DNA from: Eriocheir sinensis
Taxonomy: Eukaryota > Arthropoda > Malacostraca > Decapoda > Varunidae
DNA: 64,000 nt
Direction: 5' to 3'
Assembly: GCF_024679095.1 (NCBI RefSeq)
Contig: NC_066552.1
Coordinates: 12,312,527 to 12,376,526 of the forward strand
A model generated the notes under the pieces. That model saw only the letters and a list, made by a program, of their open reading frames with translations, was not told the DNA's origin and searched no databases. Of the stretch, positions 49,441 to 60,309 are shown one piece after another (position 1 is the first letter of the stretch; every line of letters begins with the position of its first letter). A program made the translations under genes and the position numbers.

Positions 49441-51793
49441 TACAACATGGATTTCTTTTTGGTCCCTGAATGCAGTGCAGCAACAAGTGACTTCCGGAAA
49501 AGGGAAAGAAAATTGATATAATGATGTAAAAATATTAATGGAACTAAAGGACGATGTAGCACACAAATATGCGGCGGCGGCTGCGGCGCCGGTCCAGCCG
49601 GTGCTGCGAGAAATACCTCCTCGCAGAAATAAATCGCATATTCACTACGCGCCTCTAATATTGCTCCCACGAGAATAATAACATTTCCAAAGTCTCACAT
49701 AGCGTAACACCCAGGGGGGTTGAGGAGGCCAAGGCCCCCCCCCCCTTTAGCGGTTAGGTCATGTTAAGTTCGGTTGGGGTAGTTTAAATTTGGTTAATCT
49801 AGCTAACAACTGCTTCTAATATACCGAAAAAATAGCATGCGGAGTGCATAAGATACTTCATTTGCTTCACATTGGTTAAGATTTTAGTCACCGGTCATAC
49901 CAATTTACTGCGTAAACGGCTTAATTATGTGGGGATGCCTTGAAAATTTCCAAGTCCAGTGTCTTTGCCTCTTATGCCTGAGTGGGGGGAGGGCACCCAC
50001 TGCAGGGTGATCTCCCAGCCCTCAAATGTCAGGAGGAGGAGGGCCCAATGTATAGCGTGGGCCAGGGCCGTTTATGATGCTGGGGACGGGAGAAGAGGTG
50101 GAGTGACGAGAGGGAGTCCGTGTCGATGACAGCCGTGACGGGCGACGATTGAGGTCAACTAAACAATAAGCTTCTTCTTTTGACCTGTAACGCCTTGTAT
50201 CGCTTAATAACTACTCCTCCTCTCGGTCCTCTCTTTTTCTTATTCATACACTGGCATTCAATATGCTATCGCATTATAATTTTCTGTTTGTTGCTGAAAT
50301 CACTTATTTCCACTTATTCAAGCATTCGTGCCCGTTTTTCCCAGCACTGCGTCAGGAACAATTTTGTCAGCTTCATAATTCTTCTTTCTGCTTCCTTCTT
50401 TGTCTCCATACAGCTAACACCGTGCAGATTGCCCCATTGTCCTAGCCCACTTCTCTTTGCCTATTACCGGACAGGAGAGTCTGAGGGAAAACTTCTACGT
50501 TTTCTCGTCTCCAGCTTGAAGGTGGACTAAGGTGAAGGTGGACTAAATCAAACTAAAAAAAATCTAAATTACGGACGAAAAATCAAGAAAACCCAATGAA
50601 ACATCATTATCTTGCTCTTAGCGACAAATGCCATGTGCATCAGCCTTAACCCGGTAGCAGCGACGGGCCAAATTTGTGGCTTTACCGTGTAGCAGCGACA
50701 GGCCAAATTTGTGCCATGATATTGTTGTGCTGGAAGCTTCCCCGGGGTCTATGGGCCTCTGGAAGACTCTGGGAGGAGCGAGCAGGGGGGCGGGGAGCAA
50801 GGCACCGCCCGCTCCCCGCGGGGCCCGCGTCCAGGCGCTAGGCGGGAAGTGTTGCCAACTCGCACATATTTTTTTTATTGAAATGTTCCATATTTGTCCT
50901 ATGAATTTCTAAATCGTCTACTGAATATTCTCTACGGGAGTTGCATTTTGTTCTTCTTTTCTTGCTTTCTTTAATTTCCTCTTTTTTTGTAGAAAAAAAT
51001 ATATAAATGTATAATAAAGGTTCCTATTAAAATTTTAATTCTGCTCAGCATCGACATGTTACAATGGGTATTTTTTATTTCAGTATTTTTTTTCCTTTCC
51101 ATGGTTGATCAGAATCAATTTCTAAGAGAGAGCAATTATATATACTGAATGAATCGGTGAATAGTATTGTTATTTGATCATGATAAAGTAGATAATCAAT
51201 CTACAATTAAAAGTTTTTGGTAAGTTCATTATCATTCTTTTGCCTTTGATTAGGCAAACAATCTCCCAGACTTTTCTAAGCCAGAACAACGCTTGAAGTG
51301 CTACCCAACAAGTCCTGTAAATTTTCCAAGTTAATTTTCAGTACCGACAGCAGTGTCCCTTTTCCTGTTGTACACACTCGCATGCCCCACACAATGGCTC
51401 GTGTGTATATAGGCAACAATTTGCTAGGTAGAAATCCTGGGTAGAAATCCTGCTGAGCTGTAACATGGTGTCAATTTAAATACATTGATGATTTTATTAA
51501 TATATAACCAAATCTACAAAGGAAAATTCATGGTAGGGTTGGATTTGCTAGGATTTGTTTTCATTATGTGGAGGGTGAGATAAACCACCTTCTGAGCAAA
51601 CGTAGATTTAGAAAAACATTCCAATGTAATGCCCACCAAACCATAGTCCTTTTCCAGTCCTTGATTTGTTTGTTTCAGGAATTCATAATAAATAGGGACC
51701 AGTTGATAAAACTAGCTTGTGTACACACTCGGACACCACCTCTCATGCCCGATGCCACGGCTTGGCAGACTCAGTGGCGTCGTTGTTCCGATA
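49441..51793. other. Intergenic, no gene seen
   Basis: Contains a C-run at about 49735-49744. It also holds a two-unit repeat at 50652-50719 (GTAGCAGCGAC(G/A)GGCCAAAT) and a GC-rich patch at 50760-50850. Sequence at 50205-50235 (CTCCTCCTCTCGGTCCTCTC) recurs at 57405-57425. Confidence 0.45.
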
Positions 51794-51837
51794 TCACCAA
51801 CAGAACTGCTTGTCATTGTCTTTTAATAATGTCCATT

Positions 51838-51912
<75 letters not shown>

Positions 51913-51942
51913 ACAGAATTGCTTGTCATTGTCTTTTAATAA

Positions 51943-51998
<56 letters not shown>

Positions 51999-52022
51999 CA
52001 CACACACACACACACACACACA
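51794..52022. repeat. Compound minisatellite: 113-bp unit with CT tract
   Basis: TCACCAACAGAACTGCTTGT starts at 51794 and again, with one change, at 51907. Each unit has about 45 unique bases followed by a CT tract (51841-51908, 51949-51995). A CA tract ends the array (51996-52022). Confidence 0.85.
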
Positions 52023-52049
52023 GGCATCGTATCAAACCTCAAATTCTCA

Positions 52050-52320
52050 AAGTAAAGCACTGACGCAGCCAACAAGGCGTAGAGAATGTTGGGCTTCATC
52101 AACAGAATATTCTCATTCAAGAATAAGGATTAATTACTGTCACTGTACAATAGCTTAGTCAGACCACACTTGGGATGTATGGTACAGTTTTGGTCAAGGA
52201 CACCATACTTGGTTTTGGTCCTTCCGTCATGCAAAGTACATTGTTGAATTAGGTGCTCAACGTCTGTCGAGAAAGACTATTTCCTCTCGCAACAAAAGAT
52301 GCAAGGCTCTTATCTACTAG
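52050..52320 (+). mobile_element. CR1-like LINE fragment
   Basis: Plus-strand residues RMLGFINRIFSFKNKD, LLSLYNSLVRPHLGCMVQFW and, later, YFLSQQKMQGSY in shifted frames. This is the same RT C-terminal block as at 1830-1990, truncated on both sides. Confidence 0.65.
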
Positions 52321-52324
52321 CCTG

Positions 52325-52326
<2 letters not shown>

Positions 52327-52397
<71 letters not shown>
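52327..52397. repeat. (CT)n(CA)n microsatellite
   Basis: CT 52327-52378, then CA to 52397. Confidence 0.95.
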
Positions 52398-52655
52398 AAG
52401 ATTATTATTACCAAGATAAAGGCATAGGTGTCAGGCAAAGCGAGGAATGCCAAAAGCAGGAGGTAGGCTGCCGTTTTCTCCAATAAGTCCATGCCGAGCG
52501 TGGTGCTGGTGACGGATCACAAAGATTCACTGTGCTGCGTCTCCGCACTGCCTCACAGCTACAACCCAAGGAACCCGTCGACATACTAAGGTCTGGCGAT
52601 GCTTCACGCCGCCACTTATCCACTACATCACACGCCTAATCTCACGGAGCAGTAA

Positions 52656-52768
<113 letters not shown>

Positions 52769-52769
52769 T

Positions 52770-53715
52770 CATGTATCGGATGTCAGATTTTAGAGATCCG
52801 CGGATGTGGATGTGTATGCGGATGTCATGTTTACATATTTTGCGGATGTGTATGCGGATGTCATGTTTACATATTTTGCGGATGGGGATGCGGCTATCAA
52901 ATTATGACATCCTCACGGATTCGGATGTGCTCATGATTTTGGTAATTCAATAAATAACACCTTTTTTTTACATCTCGGCCTGTAGCGCCGGTAGACTTTC
53001 TTCTTGGGCTTGGTGGTCGGCCCAACCCCGTGATGGCGCAGGCAATTTTTTTTATAGTGGCGCCAGTAATGCTTGGCTCATGCTGCTCCCCGGAAATCAT
53101 TCGTAATTCACTTGGACGGTATCTTCTAGAGTCCGGGTTGATGGGGGGGTCTTCTGGACACCATGTGGATAGTCTTAGGCCACTCGGCGGTGACTGCAAA
53201 ATCTCAGGTGGTAGCGTGGGGATTCGAACCGACGTTGTCCATGGCGCCGTGAATGCTAGGCCCGCACACTAACCACTCAGCCAACGCCTGCCTATTGCTA
53301 GATGTTTTTTAGCTGATTTTGTTACACAATACTGCATTTTATAATTTTAATGCTTTATAACGAGTTTCAGCCACACATTTATGTTACCAGGATGCGGAAC
53401 AAAAATCTGGTTGATCTTCTTCACTTTGGCGCCCCCGAAGTATTGCGCCGGGGACATAGGTCCACCCAACCCTCTCCCCCCCCCATTGCGACGCCACAGC
53501 ACAAGGGTCCGACATGCAGCTGGAGATAGAGGAGATGAGCGGGGAGGGGGTCGTGATCCACTACACCCAGGGCGCCTCGGATGCGGATGCGGATGTTTAT
53601 TTAATCACAAATGCGGATGCGGATGTTTAATTAATCAGAAATGCGGATGCGGATGTTTAATTAATCAGAAATGCGGATGCGGATGTCTAGAATTCTGCGG
53701 ATGTTTTCCACTTTC
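52770..53715. repeat. Two GCGGATG arrays flanking a SINE
   Basis: Left array (52795-52925): about 39-base units with GCGGATGTGTATGCGGATGT and CATGTTTACATATTTT. Right array (53578-53705): about 30-base units ATGCGGATGCGGATGTTTAA. They may be the subterminal repeats of one element of about 0.95 kb, later hit by the SINE at 52964. At 53513-53580 a short open stretch (MQLEIEEMSGEGVVIHYTQG) precedes the right array and is unassigned. Confidence 0.55.
52964..53292 (-). mobile_element. tRNA-derived SINE, family A, full-length
   Basis: Most complete copy of the family. On the minus strand: the tRNA-like head (GTTGGCTGAGTGGTTAGTGT as A box, GTTCGAATCC as B box), the body with TTTTGCAGTCACCGCCGAGT and GGGAGCAGCATGAGCCAAGC, and the 3' end GCCTACCGGCGCTACAG-like with an A-tail (T-run at 52963-52969). 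Confidence 0.88.
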
Positions 53716-53884
53716 TTAATATTTATACTATGGAGTGTCACATCTAATGGTGTACATATCACCTTAGATAAAACAGTAACTCTCCCATGCTGGAGTTGCA
53801 CTTGTTAATTAATCTCAGCAGTAATTATTGTGGTAGAGTTAGTTTTCAGGATAATGCAATAATGTATACATTTTATGCATTACA
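53716..53884. other. Short unassigned interval
   Basis: AT-rich, nothing recognised. Confidence 0.4.
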
Positions 53885-54077
53885 GTGCACACAAGAGGAC
53901 CAGAAGACCACCTATCGACCCGGACTCTAGCTTCTAGGATTAAAGATGAACTCCGAGAGGGCAGCATGAGCCAATGCAAGATGGCGCCACAATAAACACT
54001 CGCCTGCGCCAGAACGGGCTGGGCCGACCATCAGGCCCCACCGGGAAGAAGCCTACCGGCGCAATAGGCCGCGACGT

Positions 54078-54078
<1 letters not shown>
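53885..54078 (+). mobile_element. tRNA-derived SINE, family A, 5' truncated
   Basis: ACCACCTATCGACCCGGACT, GGGCAGCATGAGCCAATGCA, GGGCTGGGCCGACCATCAGG and AAGCCTACCGGCGCAATAGG, ending at a TA tract (54081). Confidence 0.85.
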
Positions 54079-54080
<2 letters not shown>

Positions 54081-54169
<89 letters not shown>

Positions 54170-54235
54170 GTATTTGACGGCTTTATAAGACGTACCAGCT
54201 TATAAGACGCACCGGCTTATAAGACGCGGGGCTAA
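54081..54235. repeat. (TA)n followed by TTATAAGACG units
   Basis: TA to 54167, then CCGTATTTGACGGC and three TTATAAGACG(C/T)(A/G) units about 18-20 bases apart. The latter resemble the end of the TIR element at 9983. Confidence 0.75.
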
Positions 54236-55426
54236 CCCCGCGGCCGACACTACCCCATCGATCAGTTTCACGTGGAAATACTATAGCGGCGAACGCCACC
54301 CATTGGTAACGATCAAAACAAAGAAAAGTGACTGTGCAAGCGGCCCCTAATCCCAATATTTTAACATTTAAAATGCTTGATACTTACTGGGACCTGCCAT
54401 AACTGGTCCTTCTTAGAGACTCGAGTGTGCAAAACCTTAAGAAGTTGGACAAATACAGATACGGAGATGGGACCACACGAGCGTAAGCCCAGGCCCTGTA
54501 AAACTACACACACAGACACACAGATTCAGTTTCATAGTTTTGTTCCTAATCAAGCGTTATGAAGTCTAATTTTGCGCGTGTAGCCACAAGAGGAACTGGA
54601 AATCCCGGATGCTAAGTGTGTCCACCGTCTAACTTACAGTTAAGCAAAACTTCCACTGGCTTACATATATCTGTGCCTCTCATGTGTAGTCATTGTATAG
54701 ACTCAACTCTGTTTTGTGATATTTTGTATGTAAACTGTGATACATGTATTTAATGAACAAGAATCTATCGCCAAATTGATATCAAATAAATTATTGTGAA
54801 ATGTTTCATATCATAAATAGCCTCTTGATGTGTATCCTTTTTTAAGCAAAATAGGTGTTATAACGTGTATTTTTTTTCATTCAGTACAATTCAACATCTT
54901 TATTGTTGAAACATTGCATAGAAAATAGTAACATTGACAATAAATATGTTGAAAAAAGGTTATGGTGATTGGTGCAGATAACTGTCTCTCATTATATCAT
55001 CCCGTTTGAACTGTTTAAGTATGTAATTATTCACTTTTGTCCAATAGTTATTCTTGGAAGATTGCTCCTCCCCCCCTGGTGTATATCGTGTTTCAATATA
55101 TAGTTTTCACTGCACCAAAATAGGTTGTATTGTGAGGTAAGACATACATAATTTTTCATCCAGATCAAATTTAAAGCATTCTATCACAGCGCAAACGAGT
55201 TCGAAGCTGAATAAATCCCAGTCGAGACCTCCAAAGATACTACTAGACTCCTTGTCAGCTGTTGCCTTAAAACACAAAGCCCTCATTTTTGTATATTTTC
55301 CAATTTAGATATATACTGATGTTGTGTATATAAAATGAGAAAAAAAGGAGATCCAATCGTATGTCTAATAGATAATCATGTAAGTAAAATGTGGGAGGAA
55401 GTAATTAAGCTACTGCTCGAACTTAC
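54236..55426. other. Intergenic, no gene seen
   Basis: AT-rich, unassigned. AATAAA-like hexamers occur near 54784. Confidence 0.4.
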
Positions 55427-55493
55427 TGCTTCGAAACACCCTTGGCCCTCGGCCCCACTCAGACGGCTGCTGGTCTTCGCGGAGGGCGGACAT
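55427..55493 (-). CDS. Candidate first coding exon on the minus strand
   Basis: Minus-strand ATG at 55493-55491 has an in-frame stop about 20 bases upstream. It opens a 22-codon frame MSALREDQQPSEWGRGPRVF plus RS, closed by a good donor (AGCA|GTAAGT) in phase 1. The LDLa gene's exon A needs exactly a phase-1 donor, so this could be its first exon. It would encode a cytoplasmic-type N-terminus, and a membrane or signal exon would still be missing. On the plus strand the same GC-rich patch reads CCCACTCAG|ACGG...ATGCAG|GTGAGT, so the opposite orientation is not excluded. Confidence 0.3.
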
Positions 55494-55499
55494 GCAGGT

Positions 55500-56400
55500 G
55501 AGTGACGGGTTTTATGTGGTTTTATGCATTAAATTTGTGACGAAGAAGTTTATGTAGAGAGCGAAGTGCAGGGATCATTACTGAGTGCACATTACATAAG
55601 TACTTTTTTGGGGGTGGAGGTTACTTAGGTTTAGGATAGGGAGCTTTCAGTATTGGGCGTGTGGTAACAAGGTCTAAGTAGGCAGGAAACTATCACATTA
55701 GCGAGTGGTCATTACAGAAGAGATGAAGTGAATATTACATTGGTATTTTACTGAGTGGACATTGCATAGGTTTAGGTCGAGTTTTCAGAATTGGGCGTGT
55801 GGTGAGTGGTTTGGGAGAGCAGGGAACTATCACATTACCGAGTGGGCATTATATTGGCATCGAGTGGGCATTACACAGGTACTTTACTGGACACTGCATA
55901 ATTTCAGGTGAGGTGAGGTGAGTTATCAATAGTGAGTGTTGTGCAAGGGTTCGACAGGCAGGGAACTATCGTATTACCCAAGTCATTACCGCCAGTTATA
56001 GCTAAAGTGCGTGAGAGGGACATAAGAAGGAGGGGGGGGGCATAGATAGGGGTTAAGTATGGGGAGTGATTGATTAGTATGCGTGGGTAGAGGGTCTTTA
56101 TTACATACGGCTTAATTATCGAGTGCGTAGTTAATGGTAGGTGTCATAAGAGGCTGACCACTATTAGGGGTGATAGAATGGTAGCTATACGTGGGTAGAG
56201 GGAAGTGGTCATTATCACATACGGCGCTTAATTAGCGAGTACTAGTTGATGGTAGTTAAGTGATATAAGGGGCTACCCACTATTGGGGGTTAAGTATTGG
56301 GAGGGGTGGTAATTTGGTATACGTGGTTAGAGGGTAAGTGAACATTATCACATACGGCTTATTAGCGAGTTGTTGATGACAGTAGGGTGATCCAGAGGTT
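55500..56400. repeat. Two degenerate tandem arrays
   Basis: From about 55590 to 55990, roughly 140-170-base units share GGGCGTGTGGT, GGCAGGAAACTATCACATTA and GAGTGG(G/T/A)CATTAC. From 56040 to 56400, units of about 120-130 bases share ACGTGGGTAGAGGG, CATTATCACATACGGC and TTAGCGAGT. No coding frame. Confidence 0.7.
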
Positions 56401-56595
56401 AATTGGGTTGGACGAGGTATAAAGACTTCACATCCTTTGAGTCAAGACTAGTTTAGTGGGCAGTTAGGAGAGACTGCCTTGGATGCTTTCCTTCGTAATT
56501 TTATAGGTGGTTATTCCTTTTTTTTTACATGTTCATTCCACTCTTTCTGAATATAATTGATTTCTCTCAAGGGTACGGTAGTGTGAATTACCGTC
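56401..56595. other. Short unassigned interval
   Basis: Nothing recognised beyond a T-run near 56518. Confidence 0.4.
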
Positions 56596-56905
56596 TTTCA
56601 TTCCTCCGTGGTGCAGTGATCAGCATGCCAATGATAATCATGAATCCGCAGGCTTGGGTTCGAATCCTCACCAGCCGATCTGCACTCTGTTCATCCGATG
56701 TTCACCTCCCATCAAGCTAGCCGATAAATGGGCACCTGTGGAAATTTAATTGTGGTAGCTTATCACACTGGCCTTGTGCTCCGGGATGATGGATTACTTT
56801 ATAGGCCTACTACAGCCTCAGGGGCCAAAGTGACGATGATTTGCACCAAAGCCACATGCAACTATAGCGTATACGTGAATGTACTTGGCGACATATCACA
56901 TTGTT
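56596..56905 (+). mobile_element. tRNA-derived SINE, family B
   Basis: Head CCTCCGTGGTGCAGTGATCA (A box) and TTGGGTTCGAATCCTCACCA (B box). The body has GATAAATGGGCACCTGTGGA and the end CAACTATAGCGTATACG. It matches the copy at 5640-5930. Confidence 0.78.
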
Positions 56906-57539
56906 ACCGATTATCTTCACCCGGAGAACGACATACAGCTGAATATTACAGAAGTTAGAAATTGTGGCTGAAGCTGCATTTTCATATATGCTATGCGTGG
57001 CACCCTATATATAGTTTAACGAAACCTAGAAATAACTATAAGGAAAACCACCGTCAGTGTGCCCGTAATGGCTCCCTCATGTCATTCAGTGGGTGTTGAA
57101 GTCTATATTACTAGCAGGCATTAAAGTGTAAAGGATGAAGGGATCGAGGCTGTTAGTGTGTTCTAAGTATATATAAAATGGACACTTCATATATCATCCA
57201 ATGGGCGACGTAGTCTATAAAGAATGTTTTTCCCTACATAGGCCTACATTATACTCCTAGAACCCTACCTTTTTAATAGGCGTTTGGAGATTGGAGTTGA
57301 ACCCTCTAGTGTATAACTGTGGTAGCAGGCTTTTTTTTCATTACTGTTTCCTTTTTTTTTTTTTTTCTCTAATGTAAATAAAAGAAAAAATCGCTTTTTA
57401 GGTCCTCCTCCTCTCGGTCCTCTCTTCTGTTAATTCACACTTTGCTTTTCAATGATGCTGTATTACTTGACCTTTCTCAATGACCTCAATTGATATTTGA
57501 CAGGTATCTTTTTTTTTTTCTTTTTTTTGGTATTTCGTT
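56906..57539. other. Intergenic
   Basis: Unassigned, with T-runs at 57329, 57350 and 57510. 57330-57430 resembles the T-rich 3' end of the Jockey-like family on the plus strand. Confidence 0.4.
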
Positions 57540-57689
57540 GGGGATATACCCCAAGGGAGGAAGGCGGTGCATGCCGCGCAACCACCCAAACGGCTGGTAG
57601 AGAGATGCCCAATTCTTTCAAGGTGGTGGCCCAACAACGGGGCTGAGGGTGTCGGAAAGAGCCCACCTTTTCACCCCCATGGCACCTGG

Positions 57690-58705
57690 CCTCGGAAAGT
57701 TCGCCCAAGGTCAAAGTTTCCAAAAAAAATAGAATTTCATGAAATTTCGAAACAAATGCTTCCATATGATGCATAGGATCACAACTGATGCCCATACCAA
57801 TTTTCAGGACGATCTTTGGCGGAGGTGTGCACTCTCCGAGTGCTATGCGTCTAATTACCGCCCGCAAAAGAATTTTGGGGACGGTATTGTTTTCAGTTGT
57901 GTAATTTACCTTTTGAACCATTATACCTAGGATGTTGAAACTTCATAGGTGGACTACTAATAGCCCCCCACTGGACGAGTTCGATTTTTAAGGTCAAAGG
58001 TCAAAGGTCAAGGTCACCGAAGTCAAAAATAATCCTTCCCACTCTTTGAGTTTTTTGAGAGAGGAAAGGGCAGGACCTCGCCCAAGACTTAATTGCATAT
58101 TTTAACATTTTGAGCACTCCGACCACAGAGTGTTGGCAGCGGGCGGTTTGTGCTCGTTAGAGTGTCTAACGTCTAGTTTATTTATTTGTTCGTTTGTTCG
58201 TTAACAGTCTTCTGTCACAATTTTTCGGATATCTCAACCAATTTTTCATGGAAGCTTCATGTCCATCCAGAATAGAACCCATTAAATTTTTAATGTCAAA
58301 GGTCAAAGATCAAGGTTTAAGGTCGCACAGAACGTCTGATTGGCCATAACTTCAGTTCTCGTCATCGTAGAGACTTCAGACTTGGTTCATATTTTAGCTC
58401 ATGGAAAGACGCCCCTTGCATGGCCTTGACCTTGACATTTGACCTTGACCTCGAAAAGTTCGCCCAAGGTCAATGTTTCCAAAAAAATAGAATTTAATCA
58501 AATTTCGAAACAATTGCTTCCATATGATGCACCTTGCATTGCCTTGACCTTGAACTTTGACCTTATCCTCGAAAAGTTCGCCCAAGGTCAACGTTTCCAA
58601 AAAAAAAAAAAAAAGCATTTCATCAAATTTCGAAACAAATGCTTCCATATGATGCATAGGATCACAGTTGATGCCCATACCAATTTTCAGCACGACACCG
58701 GACTT
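57690..58705. repeat. Dispersed repeat rich in AGGTCA half-sites
   Basis: A block with GAAAAGTTCGCCCAAGGTCA, AATTTCGAAACAA(A/T)TGCTTCC and ATATGATGCA occurs three times: 57692-57800, 58450-58535 and 58572-58700. The interval between holds AGGTCAAAGGTCAAAGGTCA followed by AGGTCACC at 57993-58018, and similar runs at 58300-58335 and 58424-58450. An inverted CGGGCGGT / ACCGCCCG pair (57855, 58141) suggests element boundaries. Family unassigned. Confidence 0.65.
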
Positions 58706-58942
58706 CTGTGGTTCCCGGACACTTGTTTCCCCTTAGTAGTCAGGGAAATTGAGGTTCGAGTGTACATTGCTATTGCTTGTTTTAACTGATTTACATTTAA
58801 ATATGACGTAAAAGAAAGTAAACGAAAATAAAGCATTGCAACTCCAAAACAAATTAAAAAGCACAAAAAGTCCCTTCCCCCTAAACAAAAAGGCCTCCTA
58901 AAACTAAACTGGCTTTTGTTAACCCGGGATAATTCCAATTCT

Positions 58943-58943
<1 letters not shown>

Positions 58944-59005
<62 letters not shown>
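58944..59005. repeat. (TG)n microsatellite
   Basis: 62 bases of GT repeat. Confidence 0.95.
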
Positions 59006-59007
<2 letters not shown>

Positions 59008-59309
59008 TCCTGTATAGTGGAAGGTATTATGACTTGACATGACTTTTCTCTTAATTAAGTAACAACATACTGGGTAACAATTTTATCAGTTTTTTTTAAA
59101 GTTAATTTCTTGTTATTTTAACGTTTAAATTTTAATTGTGCATTTTCATGGCGACATCATTATAAATCGAAATAATGCTACGGGAAAGGTTTAATTTACT
59201 AATCAATTAATCAAGCAATGCATCTGTTTCGAATACGAAATCATATATCATATTAGAGTATAATATGATCCTGAAATATTTTTAGTTAGGGAGAGCAGAT
59301 ACATCCACC

Positions 59310-59523
59310 TCACTGCTTATGCATATTGTACAGGGGAGGCAAGTCCAAGTCGCCGCAGTTCGCTGCAATCCAGGCATTCATCCGGTCGTCCAACTCGGCA
59401 GAAGCAGAACTGCTCCAGGCGCCGACCTGTCCTCCTTGATAGAAACCGCCAGGTTTTACGAGCTTCAGGAATGGTTTCTTTTCTCTTGCTTTCATTTTCT
59501 CAAACTCAGTGTGTTCCTTGATT
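59310..59523 (-). CDS. Sulfotransferase-like gene, last exon
   Basis: Minus-strand exon after CATTATCTTTTCAG, entering in phase 2 (completing Arg from the previous exon) and ending at TGA 59310-59312. It encodes IKEHTEFEKMKAREKK, then GGFYQGGQVGAWSSSAS and ELDDRMNAWIA. The position and wording match the C-terminal F-x-R-K-G-x-x-G-D-W-K motif of cytosolic sulfotransferases, whose Arg and Lys bind the 3'-phosphate of PAPS. Here that motif reads YQGG...GAWS, so the key Arg, Lys, Asp and last Lys are all replaced. Fold retained, cofactor binding probably weakened or lost (inference). Confidence 0.85.
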
Positions 59524-60309
59524 CTGAAAAGATAATGAGTTTCATATTATCAAGAGGAAATTTCAGAATATTATTTATTTAATTATGAATTATGCTTTCG
59601 AGTGTAGGTGTTTTCATTGTAGTTGTATTCAGTTATGATACATAGGAAATGAACTACGCTTCCGTGATACAAATTTCGACATTCAATCCGTCAAACATAG
59701 ATATGAATTCACTTGAACCTAGAAAACTTACGAATGTAGCTTATAAAAAAAATATAAAAAACGAAGCTTTCGTTTTCACGTGATCACTGTGTGGGCCTTC
59801 ACGCTGATGTGGTGGCGCCCCCTATAGCTAGAATTTTTTTTCTCTAGCCTTGTGGAGGAAGGTAGTGTTGCAACGCTCACTCGCTCGTGGTGGGGTGTAC
59901 GGGAGATGGTGGGTGGAGGTTAGGCTAGGAGGTTGCAAAATGTTCGGTTCCGTTACTTAAGCTCAGGGGGGCCAGGTTAGGTTAGGTTAGGAGGTTGCAA
60001 AATATTATTTTAAAGTGGTTTAAATAAATGAAAAATATAGGGTCAGTTTCCTAGGGATTCCCCCCCCAAAAAAAATATATATATAATTTTCTTTTTTAAA
60101 TTTTCACAGTTTTCAAAATATTGCGTGTTTCATCTATAGTCTTTTTCATTGTTGTCCAAATTTGGCCTAATTTGGCTTCCCCCACCCTAAAACCCCGCAT
60201 TCCTGCCAGGTCCCCAAGGTCGTTGGGATAGGAAAAGAGAAAAAGAATATAGGATGAATTGTGTTAAACTGCAATTTTATCAAGGTTTCACCGAAACTGC
60301 TAAGATGAC

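Noticed and set aside
53381..53719. 112-codon plus-strand frame with Cys-Gly repeats
   Set aside because: The repeats are the GCGGATG array in another frame.
59971..59986. Interstitial telomere (TTAGG repeats), also 2685-2700 and 63891-63920
   Set aside because: Only two to three units each, too short to claim a telomeric origin.
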